Assembly (NCBI GenBank): GCA_028287415.1
Contig: JAQBPS010000259.1
Span: forward strand, 1 to 5,139
Length of the DNA: 5,139 nucleotides
DNA from: Bacillota bacterium
GTDB lineage: Bacteria > Bacillota > Sulfobacillia > Symbiobacteriales > Symbiobacteriaceae
Direction: 5' to 3'
This document shows, piece by piece, positions 1-5,139 of the stretch. The position numbers and the translations under genes were made by a program. The notes below the pieces were generated by a model. It was given only the letters and a program-made list of their open reading frames with translations. It searched no databases and was not told the DNA's origin. Numbering within the stretch: position 1 is the stretch's first letter; every line of letters begins with the position of its first letter.

Positions 1-406
1 CATCGCCCTTGATCCGCAGGATCACATCCCGGCTGACCAGGGTCACGTCCGCCTCGCCGGCCTGCTCCTGCCGCAGGTTGCAGGCGACGGCGAGAATCCG
101 GTTATCGGCGCTCGGTTCGAGAAAGAAACGCGAGAGCGCATCGGTGGAACGGTGATTCAGCTCAACGCGGATCATGCCGCCATCCGGGGTCGGCACCCCT
201 TCATCCAGCCGCCCGCTGCTGCGCAGGTCGTCAAGCAGGCGGGCAGCGGTCCTGGCCTTGGTCCCGCGTTCATCGGTGTTGTGCTTCTTGCTGTCCAGCT
301 CTTCGATCACGGCGGCCGGAATGACCACGATGGCGCCAGGAAAGGCAAACGGCGCCCGGGGGTCATGGAGCAGGACGCTGGTGTCGAGCACGTAGAAGTT
401 GCGCAT
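1..406 (-). CDS. PIN-domain N-terminus of a probable PhoH2 (PIN-PhoH) family protein, partial at left edge
   Basis: The reading frame runs from ATG at 406 to the window edge without a stop and gives 135 residues; the C-terminal part lies outside. It opens with MRNFYVLDTSVLLHDP, the typical first strand and acidic residue of a PIN nuclease fold (D8). Other likely acidic active-site residues are E35/E36 (VIEELDSKK), D101 (SADNRILAVA) and D127 (LVSRDVILRIKGD). The block 'LVSRD.ILRIKGD' and the 'EELDSKK' turn are what I associate with PhoH2/YlaK proteins, where a PIN RNase domain is followed by a PhoH P-loop ATPase/helicase domain, together acting on RNA. The PhoH half is not visible, so a stand-alone PIN protein is not excluded. 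The start is supported by GGAGG 7 nt upstream. The gene lies 86 nt after the stop of the downstream ATPase on the same strand, so it may be co-transcribed or have its own promoter in the AT-rich spacer. PIN domain: very likely; PhoH2 assignment: likely. Confidence 0.85.
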   Translation of the reverse strand, partial: MRNFYVLDTSVLLHDPRAPFAFPGAIVVIPAAVIEELDSKKHNTDERGTKARTAARLLDDLRSSGRLDEGVPTPDGGMIRVELNHRSTDALSRFFLEPSADNRILAVACNLRQEQAGEADVTLVSRDVILRIKGD

Positions 407-413
407 CGTACTG

Positions 414-418
414 CCTCC
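414..418 (-). promoter_or_regulatory. Ribosome binding site of the PIN/PhoH2 gene
   Basis: On the minus strand GGAGG lies 7 nt before the ATG at 406, a near-ideal Shine-Dalgarno spacing. It fixes the start that gives the MRNFYVLDTS N-terminus. Confidence 0.8.
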
Positions 419-447
419 ACCGAGCCAGGATGAAGATCGCCTCCCTC

Positions 448-453
448 AGTATA
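448..453 (-). promoter_or_regulatory. Possible -10 element (TATACT) in the AT-rich spacer before the PIN/PhoH2 gene
   Basis: The minus strand reads TATACT inside a stretch (about 448-490) that is clearly richer in A and T than the surrounding genes. It lies about 40 nt upstream of the PIN gene start, which suits a promoter. No good TTGACA-like -35 is present at 16-18 nt, so this is a weak call. No stem-loop terminator follows the ATPase stop at 493, so read-through from the upstream genes is equally possible. Confidence 0.3.
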
Positions 454-492
454 TGTTTTGTCTGTTGTTGACTGATTGTGGTTGTACTGTGG

Positions 493-3378
493 TCATGCGA
501 ACGCTGGGCCGACTGCGGGCTGGCGCTTGAGCGAGAAGCCAGCCACCGACGTAAGGTTGACCGCCAGCGAGGCGCCGATCACAGCGAGCCACTGAGCGAT
601 GCCGAGCGGTGCGGTGCCCAGGGCCAGTGCGAGCGGCGGGAAGTAGATCGTCCCGAGCAGCAGCATGCCGGAAGCGGCGGCGGCCAGCGTGACAATCGGC
701 TCGTCCGGGAACCGGAGCCCGCAGGGCGTGTCCATCTGGGTGCGGCAGCGGAACAGGTAGAGGATCTGGCTGACGGCGATGGTGCTCAGCGCCAGGCTGC
801 GGGCCACGGCCGCGCTGCCGCCGCCGGCCAGGGCGCTGACATAGAGGCCGAAGGCGGCTGCCCCCAGCTCGAGCCCGTGGATGAGGATCGCTCGCCGGGG
901 CAGTTCGGCCCGCTTGCGTGGGGCAACACCGGGCTCGGGCGTATGGCGCTCGCCGAGGGCGAGGGCGGGTGGACCGCCTGCGACTACGTTCAGCCAGAGC
1001 AGGTGGATCGGCAGCAGCGGCAACGGCAGACCGAACGCCGCCGCTGCCACGAGCAGGAGCAACTCAGCGATGTTCGCCGTGACCAGATAGCGGGCAATGT
1101 CATCCGTGTTGCCTGCGATGCTCCGGCCCTGGCGAATCGCCGTCAGCAGCGTCTCAAGCCGGTCGTCCGCCAGGATCAGGCCGGCCGCCTCCCGGGTCAC
1201 ATCGGCGGCCCGGCCGCTGGGGGCGACCCCAATATCGGCGGTGCGGACGCCAAGCGCATCATCCAGGCCGTCGCCGACGTACGCGACCGTATGGCCCCGC
1301 TGCTGAAGCGCCCTGATCACCCTGGCCTTCTGCTCCGGGGTCACCCGCGCAAAAACTGCCACCCGCCTGAGGACCCGGTCAAGCTGCCGGGCATCAAGGT
1401 CGTCCAGTTCGTCGCCGGTAATCAGCTCCCGGCTGCGGCGCAGCAGTCCGAGTTCCCGGGCTACGACCAGCGCCGTCTGCGGATGGTCGCCGGTCAGCAT
1501 GATCGTGCGGATGCCCTCGGTGGCGGTCCGCTGAATCAGCGGCCGCAGTTCAGCCCGCGGCGGGTCGACAATGCCCGCGAGCCCGGCGAACACCAGGCCC
1601 TGCTGTGACTGGTCGCCATAGCTGCAGGCCAGAGCCAGCACGCGCTGCCCGCCCGAGACGATATCGCCGACCGCATCGCGGATGGCGCCCAGGTCGTCAT
1701 CGTTCAGCAACCGCACGCTGCCGCCCGCCATGATGCGGTTGCAGGCCGGGAGGATGGTCTCCGGGGCGCCCTTGCTGCACGTGAGGGGGGCGCCGTCCGT
1801 GCCTACGGTGACGGTCATTTTGCGCCGCCGGGGCGCAAAGGCCTCCTCGGCGAGGCGCGGTTCCTGACCGAAGTCCCGGGGGAGCCCGGCCTTCAACGCA
1901 AGGATGAGGAGGGCGCCCTCGGTCGGGCTGCCGTCGACTGTGAGGCCGCCGCCCGGCACGTCCGCCAGGCTCGCCTGATTGCAGCGGACGGCCACGTCCA
2001 GGAACGCCCGCATGTCAGGGTCGCCGAGCGCCTCGGCCGGTTCGCCGTCCTTCAGAAACCGGCCGTTGGGGTTCATGCCGGTGCCGCCGACTGACCACCA
2101 GGTGTTGCCCGTAAAGATGTTGCGGACCGTCATCTCCCCGCGGGTCAGGGTGCCGGTCTTGTCCGTGCAGATGATGTCGACGGTGCCGATCCCCTCGGCG
2201 ACGGAGAGCTCCCGCACGTATGCGTCCCGCCTGGCGAGGCGGCGGGCGCCGGCGGCCAGCGCCAGGGTCAGGAACGTCGGCAGGCCCTCGGGGACCGCGG
2301 CTGCGGCGATGCTGACGACGCTCGCGAGGAGCTGGAGCGCCGGCAGGCCCCGCAGCAGGCCGGCGCCCAGCACAATGCCAAGGCCAATGGCGGACAGCTT
2401 TAGCAGGTCCCGGGCGAGCCGGGCCGTGCGCCGCTGCACCGGCGAGGGCAGCCGGTCCAGGTAGCCGAGGTTCTGGGCGATGCGGCCCAGGTGTGTGGCT
2501 GCACCGGTCGCCGTCACCACGGCCTCAGCGTGGCCCCGCAGGATCTCGCTGCCCACCGGCAGCAACTGGTTGGTCGTGACGGTGCGCGGGCCGGGCGACT
2601 CCGAGTCGTGGCCGACCAGGCGGCTGTCGTCAGCCTCCAGGTCGGTCGCAGCCAGGATCATCACGTCGGCGGGGGCGACATCGCCGGCCTGAAGGAGCAC
2701 CACATCGCCGGGCACGAGGTCGGCTACCGGAATCGTGGCGCTGCGGCCCTCCCGCACAACGACGGCATGGGGCGGGTTGAGGGCCTGGAGCGGCTCCACG
2801 ACCTCGTCGCCCTGATTCTCCCGCCACGCCCCGATCAGCGCGTTCAGCCCGGCTGCGGTGCCCACGGCGAAGACTTCCCAGGTGCGCCCGGTCAGCAGCG
2901 ACAGCAGTGTGCCGGCGACGAGCACGATCGTCGACAGATTGCTGAACTGGCCGAGGAACCGGCGCCAGAAGGGGGCGACGGGACGGGCGGGCAGGGTGTT
3001 GCGGCCGAACCGCTCACGCCGCCTGGCCACCTCCCAGCGGTCCAGGCCTGCTGTGCCGGGGCCGTCCGGAACCGCAGTCGGTGGCCCCGGCTCTTGCCGG
3101 GCGACCGCCACCTCCGCCATCGCCGACCGCTGCCGGTCGCCGTGGCCGTGGCCCTGGCCCTGACCGGACAGCATCTGTAGCAGCACAGGCATGGACAGGC
3201 GGGCGGCGTCAAAGGTGAGCAGCAAGCTGGCTGACCATGGGTTCGTGGCTACAGTGCGCATGCCGCCAATGCGGCGCAGCCCGTCGGCAACGGCCGCGAG
3301 CAGGCGGGGGCGACCGCGCAGGCCTGGCAGTCTGATTCTGACACGTTCTGGCAAGCAGTGAACCAATTCTACCTGCAC
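493..3378 (-). CDS. Atypical type II-like P-type cation ATPase with N-terminal HMA-like domain (961 aa, GTG start)
   Basis: A P-type ATPase of the plasma membrane with about ten membrane segments (roughly residues 148-163, 166-183, 327-341, 346-377, 763-783, 785-808, 828-852, 856-877, 894-916, 926-948). Residues 1-70 look like the HMA-like domain found before some bacterial P-type ATPases (HCLPERVRIRLPGL), with no CxxC; a Gly/Gln/His linker follows (72-80). Residues 111-147 match the cation-ATPase N-terminal region. Retained: phosphorylated Asp D406 in DKTGTLT, KGAPE at 536-540, TGD at 629-631, PEGLP at 363-367 in M4, N769 and E772 in M5, N797 in M6. Altered: A-domain TGES reads VGHD (255-258), GDGxND reads GDGLDD (702-707), and the M6 Thr-Asp pair is A800-G801. 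It resembles Ca2+ pumps most, but with these changes both ion and activity are uncertain. The frame is open up to an ATG at 3561, but that start would overlap the preceding gene by 115 nt and add 61 residues of unconvincing sequence. The GTG at 3378 has a strong ribosome binding site and begins exactly at the HMA-like domain. Confidence 0.9.
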   Translation of the reverse strand: MQVELVHCLPERVRIRLPGLRGRPRLLAAVADGLRRIGGMRTVATNPWSASLLLTFDAARLSMPVLLQMLSGQGQGHGHGDRQRSAMAEVAVARQEPGPPTAVPDGPGTAGLDRWEVARRRERFGRNTLPARPVAPFWRRFLGQFSNLSTIVLVAGTLLSLLTGRTWEVFAVGTAAGLNALIGAWRENQGDEVVEPLQALNPPHAVVVREGRSATIPVADLVPGDVVLLQAGDVAPADVMILAATDLEADDSRLVGHDSESPGPRTVTTNQLLPVGSEILRGHAEAVVTATGAATHLGRIAQNLGYLDRLPSPVQRRTARLARDLLKLSAIGLGIVLGAGLLRGLPALQLLASVVSIAAAAVPEGLPTFLTLALAAGARRLARRDAYVRELSVAEGIGTVDIICTDKTGTLTRGEMTVRNIFTGNTWWSVGGTGMNPNGRFLKDGEPAEALGDPDMRAFLDVAVRCNQASLADVPGGGLTVDGSPTEGALLILALKAGLPRDFGQEPRLAEEAFAPRRRKMTVTVGTDGAPLTCSKGAPETILPACNRIMAGGSVRLLNDDDLGAIRDAVGDIVSGGQRVLALACSYGDQSQQGLVFAGLAGIVDPPRAELRPLIQRTATEGIRTIMLTGDHPQTALVVARELGLLRRSRELITGDELDDLDARQLDRVLRRVAVFARVTPEQKARVIRALQQRGHTVAYVGDGLDDALGVRTADIGVAPSGRAADVTREAAGLILADDRLETLLTAIRQGRSIAGNTDDIARYLVTANIAELLLLVAAAAFGLPLPLLPIHLLWLNVVAGGPPALALGERHTPEPGVAPRKRAELPRRAILIHGLELGAAAFGLYVSALAGGGSAAVARSLALSTIAVSQILYLFRCRTQMDTPCGLRFPDEPIVTLAAAASGMLLLGTIYFPPLALALGTAPLGIAQWLAVIGASLAVNLTSVAGFSLKRQPAVGPAFA

Positions 3379-3383
3379 AGGCT

Positions 3384-3390
3384 CTCCCCC
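3384..3390 (-). promoter_or_regulatory. Ribosome binding site that decides the GTG start of the 961-aa ATPase
   Basis: The minus strand reads GGGGGAG, ending 5 nt before the GTG at 3378-3376. The upstream ATG at 3561 lies inside the coding region of the 85-aa gene. This site therefore favours the shorter protein starting VQVELVHCLPERV (the first residue being fMet in the cell). Confidence 0.7.
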
Positions 3391-3418
3391 GTTTCGCTGA
3401 TACTCCGGGAACGCACAG

Positions 3419-3442
3419 GGGCGCCCGGTTGCCCGAGCGCCC
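3419..3442. repeat. Short inverted repeat in the gap between the 85-aa gene and the ATPase
   Basis: GGGCGC (3419-3424) and GCGCCC (3437-3442) form a perfect 6-bp stem around a 12-nt loop, starting 4 nt after the stop codon of the 85-aa gene. No T-run follows on the minus strand, so it is not a typical terminator. It could be an mRNA stem-loop that slows decay or attenuates expression between the two genes, or a chance palindrome in GC-rich DNA. Confidence 0.35.
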
Positions 3443-3446
3443 GCCG

Positions 3447-3704
3447 TTACTTCCCCCACGCGAGGACCCGGGCGAAAGAGATGCCTGAGAGGAGGTTCTC
3501 TCCCCGTTCGCGGCCCTTTTGCTTGAGATGCTGGACAAAACTGCCCAGGAACTGCTCCCACTCCCGATCGACGGCCTTGCGGCCCTCGGGGCCGAGGCTG
3601 CGTGCGCGTGTGGCCGCGTCGACCGCCTCGCGGAGCAGGGCCGAGGCCTGCTGTAGCAGGCGGTTCATCTCATCCAGGTCAGGTGGGCGTTGGGCTTCGG
3701 CCAT
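3447..3704 (-). CDS. Small soluble helical protein of unknown function (85 aa) in the ATPase cluster
   Basis: I do not recognise this family. The 85-residue product is charged and predicted to be mostly alpha-helical. Residues 8-37 (LDEMNRLLQQASALLREAV and onward) have the spacing of hydrophobic residues expected of an amphipathic or coiled-coil helix. A second helix covers about 40-65 (VDREWEQFLGSFVQHLKQK), followed by a basic stretch (KQKGRERGE) and a hydrophobic tail (LLSGISFARVLAW). There is no signal peptide, membrane segment or cysteine. It starts 3 nt after the stop of the 108-aa gene, with GGAG 9 nt upstream of its ATG inside the end of that gene, so the two are probably translated from one mRNA. 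The compact gene, its ribosome binding site and its position argue that it is real. A role as a soluble or membrane-peripheral partner of the neighbouring ATPases or of the 108-aa protein is inference from position only. Confidence 0.75.
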   Translation of the reverse strand: MAEAQRPPDLDEMNRLLQQASALLREAVDAATRARSLGPEGRKAVDREWEQFLGSFVQHLKQKGRERGENLLSGISFARVLAWGK

Positions 3705-3707
3705 CGC

Positions 3708-4034
3708 TTAGTGCTCCGGCTTCGGGTGAAACGCATCCACGACCGACTCGGCAACATCTTCGACCTTGTCGCCGACCGCATCGCGCATCCGCTCAAACTG
3801 GGCCTCGGCGACCACGTCCTCGATGCCCTCGCGGGCGTGGCCCATGGCGTACCGGAAACGATCACCAGCGACCATCGCACCGCGCACCACGCCCTTGGTG
3901 GCGGGCCGCACCGCTTCCTTCACCGCCGGCCACAGAAAGTAGCCGGCCATGGCGGTGCCTACGCCCCAGAGGAAGCCACGGGTCTGCGGCCTTCCCCACA
4001 TATCGCCGTCAAAAGTACGTCCCAAACGAAACAT
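3708..4034 (-). CDS. Single-span membrane protein, PacL/DUF1490-like in layout (108 aa)
   Basis: The product has a short N-terminal region, one probable membrane helix at about residues 20-37 (GFLWGVGTAMAGYFLWPAV), and a cytoplasm-type amphipathic helical region. That region (ATKGVVRGAMVAGDRFRYA, then REGIEDVVAEAQFERMRDAV) ends in a tail with two histidines (HPKPEH). This order of features recalls the small P-type-ATPase-associated proteins of the PacL/DUF1490 group, known in mycobacteria next to CtpC, CtpG and CtpV, where they act as membrane-bound metal-binding chaperone-like partners. The phrase 'GIEDVVAEAQ' also fits the helical part of that group as I remember it. YtxH-like or DUF5132-like proteins are alternatives. 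The strong Asp/His C-terminal metal motif of PacL is absent, so metal binding is doubtful. AGGAGG lies 6 nt before the ATG. The gene follows an ATPase fragment and precedes a second ATPase, which supports an accessory role. Gene: very likely; family: tentative. Confidence 0.8.
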   Translation of the reverse strand: MFRLGRTFDGDMWGRPQTRGFLWGVGTAMAGYFLWPAVKEAVRPATKGVVRGAMVAGDRFRYAMGHAREGIEDVVAEAQFERMRDAVGDKVEDVAESVVDAFHPKPEH

Positions 4035-4040
4035 ATGACG

Positions 4041-4046
4041 CCTCCT
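4041..4046 (-). promoter_or_regulatory. Ribosome binding site of the 108-aa membrane protein gene
   Basis: A perfect AGGAGG lies 6 nt before the ATG at 4034 on the minus strand. This strong signal suggests high translation of the small protein compared with its neighbours. Confidence 0.8.
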
Positions 4047-4095
4047 GTCTCAACTTGCTCGGACTGATGTGGCAATACCTCTAGGGTTGTCCAAA

Positions 4096-4121
4096 CGGGT
4101 CGGGGCTATTCTGTCGACCCG
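4096..4121 (-). terminator. Possible weak stem-loop terminator or processing hairpin after the upstream ATPase
   Basis: CGGGTCG (4096-4102) pairs perfectly with CGACCCG (4115-4121) around a 12-nt loop. It starts 1 nt after the TGA of the upstream ATPase and is followed on the minus strand by only TTTGG. Position and stem favour a 3'-end or stabilising hairpin. The short T-run argues against efficient intrinsic termination, so part of the transcription probably continues into the 108-aa gene. Confidence 0.4.
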
Positions 4122-4122
4122 C

Positions 4123-5139
4123 TCACAGGCTCACGTTGCCGATGGCGGCTGCCAGGCCTGCCACAGCCCATTCGCCGGTCCGGAGCGGCGTCAGCTGAAG
4201 CATTCGCCGCAGCGGTGGCACCAGTATGGAGCCGGCGAGCAGTGCGGCAGAGCCCGCCACGGCCCAGGCGGCGAGGGGGTTGGGTTGCTGCGGGCGGGCG
4301 CCCGCTGGCCCGCGCCGGCTGCGGATCATGTAGAGGAGCTGGCCGAGCACCAGGGTGGAGAGGGTCAGCGTGCGCACGACAGCCAGCGGCTTGCCGATGC
4401 GCAGGGCCCACAGCAGCAGTCCCAGGGCCGCCGCACCCAGCTGGAGGCCGTGGCGCACGATCTGGCGGCCCAAACCGCCCGCAAAGATGCTCTCGGCGCG
4501 TGGACGGGGCCGCTGGGCCATCTCGGTGCCGTCCGCAGGCTCGGCGCTGAGGGCGAGGGCGGGCAGGCCGTCGCCCACGAGGTTCAGCCAGAGGATCTGC
4601 AGCGGCAGCAGCGGGAGGGGGAGGCCGAAGGCAACTGCGGCGCCCATCACCACCATCTCGCCCATGTTCGAGGCGAGCAGGTAGCGTACGGATTTGCGGA
4701 TGTTGTTGTAGGTGACACGCCCCTGTTCGACCGCCGCCACGATGGTGGCAAAGTTGTCGTCGGCCAGGATCAGGCTGGCGGCCTGCTTGGTCACCTCGGT
4801 GCCGGCGATGCCCATGGCGATGCCGATGTCGGCCTCGCGCACGGCGGGAGCGTCGTTGACGCCATCGCCGGTCATCGCCACAACATGGCCGTGGGCGCGG
4901 AGGGCCCGGACTACCCGCAGCTTCTGCTCCGGGGAGACCCGGGCGCAGACCCGCAGGCGCTCGACGCACTCTCGGAGCTGGCGGTCGCTCATGGCGGCGA
5001 TCTCCCCGCCCGTCAGGACCAGATCGCCGGGGTGCATCAGGCCGATCTCCCGGGCGATGGCGGCCGCCGTCTGGGGATGGTCGCCCGTCAGCATGACGAC
5101 GCGGATGCCGGCCCTGCGGCAGCGGGCCAGCGCAGGCGG
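4123..5139 (-). CDS. Type II (Ca2+-pump-like) P-type cation ATPase, C-terminal 338 residues, 5' end beyond right edge
   Basis: This is the end of a cation-pumping P-type ATPase. The frame is open to the right edge, adding 15 residues (PPALARCRRAGIRVV) before the internal Met of MLTGD, which is not a start. In visible numbering: the P-domain TGD is at 18-20, SPEQK at 69-73, and the hinge TGDGVNDAPAV at 90-99 with all key residues. 'ADDNFATIVAAVEQGR' at 126-141 leads into M5, with N158 and E161 in 'ASNMGE'. M6 reads WLNLVGDGLPALAL with N186 and D190, the ion-binding Asn and Asp of Ca2+ pumps; the usual Thr before the Asp is Gly. Four more membrane segments follow and the protein ends at TGA 4123-4125. 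Every catalytic motif in this part is intact, so it is probably an active pump. The likely substrate is Ca2+ or another cation, but M4 and the A domain, which would help decide, are outside the window. It is closely similar to the ATPase at 493-3378, which suggests an old tandem duplication. Confidence 0.9.
   Translation of the reverse strand, partial: PPALARCRRAGIRVVMLTGDHPQTAAAIAREIGLMHPGDLVLTGGEIAAMSDRQLRECVERLRVCARVSPEQKLRVVRALRAHGHVVAMTGDGVNDAPAVREADIGIAMGIAGTEVTKQAASLILADDNFATIVAAVEQGRVTYNNIRKSVRYLLASNMGEMVVMGAAVAFGLPLPLLPLQILWLNLVGDGLPALALSAEPADGTEMAQRPRPRAESIFAGGLGRQIVRHGLQLGAAALGLLLWALRIGKPLAVVRTLTLSTLVLGQLLYMIRSRRGPAGARPQQPNPLAAWAVAGSAALLAGSILVPPLRRMLQLTPLRTGEWAVAGLAAAIGNVSL

Noticed and set aside
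478..1608. 376-residue open frame on the plus strand
   Set aside because: It is fully antisense to the ATPase, has an Arg/Gln/Gly/Ala-rich low-information product without a domain, and results from GC-biased codons in the real gene.
2491..3180. 229-residue open frame on the plus strand
   Set aside because: Antisense to the N-terminal half of the ATPase; composition is that of a shadow frame and there is no convincing family motif.
493..3378. The altered ATPase as a pseudogene
   Set aside because: The frame is uninterrupted over 961 residues, membrane segments and most motifs are preserved, and the ribosome binding site is strong; the changes are better explained by altered function.
3602..4084. 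160- and 125-residue plus-strand frames over the small genes
   Set aside because: Both are antisense to the 108-aa and 85-aa genes, which have good ribosome binding sites and plausible protein features; the plus-strand products look like shadows.
4066..4094. Possible promoter TTGGAC (4089-4094) for the 108-aa gene
   Set aside because: At 17 nt spacing the -10 position reads CACATC, which is not promoter-like, so no promoter is claimed.
4106..4969. 287-residue open frame on the minus strand over the upstream ATPase
   Set aside because: It is a different frame of the same strand, rich in Arg/Pro/Gly, while the ATPase frame carries all known motifs.

Overview
The window is GC-rich bacterial DNA (GC at most third codon positions) with strong Shine-Dalgarno sites. 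All five supported genes lie on the minus strand and are tightly packed. The taxon cannot be fixed from the sequence. The gene style would fit a high-GC Firmicute-like or actinobacterial lineage, but that is a guess.

Read in the direction of transcription (right to left), the layout is as follows. (1) The C-terminal 338 residues of a type II (Ca2+/cation-pump-like) P-type ATPase, whose 5' part lies beyond the right edge. (2) A 108-residue protein with one membrane segment. It resembles the small PacL/DUF1490-type partners of P-type ATPases in its layout. (3) An 85-residue soluble helical protein of unknown function, 3 nt after the previous stop. (4) A second full-length P-type ATPase, best read as 961 residues from a GTG start, with an N-terminal HMA-like domain without a CxxC metal motif. 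(5) After an AT-rich 86-nt spacer, the N-terminal PIN domain of a probable PhoH2 (PIN-PhoH) protein, cut by the left edge.

The main point of interest is the contrast between the two ATPases. The upstream one keeps every catalytic motif visible in its part (TGD, TGDGVND, and the M6 Asp in VGDGLPAL). The downstream one keeps the phosphorylation site DKTGTLT, the KGAPE nucleotide-binding motif, TGD and the M4 PEGLP. It has however altered the A-domain TGES motif (VGHD), changed GDGxND to GDGLDD, and lost the M6 Thr-Asp pair (Ala-Gly). It could be a pump with different ion chemistry, or a catalytically impaired paralogue that works as a partner or regulator. With the two small proteins between the ATPases, this looks like a cation-transport module: two paralogous pumps, one membrane-anchored accessory protein and one soluble accessory protein. 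The transported ion and the interactions are inferred, not shown.

No tRNA, rRNA, CRISPR, insertion sequence or phage feature was seen. No stretch over 300 bases lacks a gene. The gaps (407-492, 3379-3446, 3705-3707, 4035-4122) hold ribosome binding sites, two short inverted repeats and one AT-rich possible promoter.
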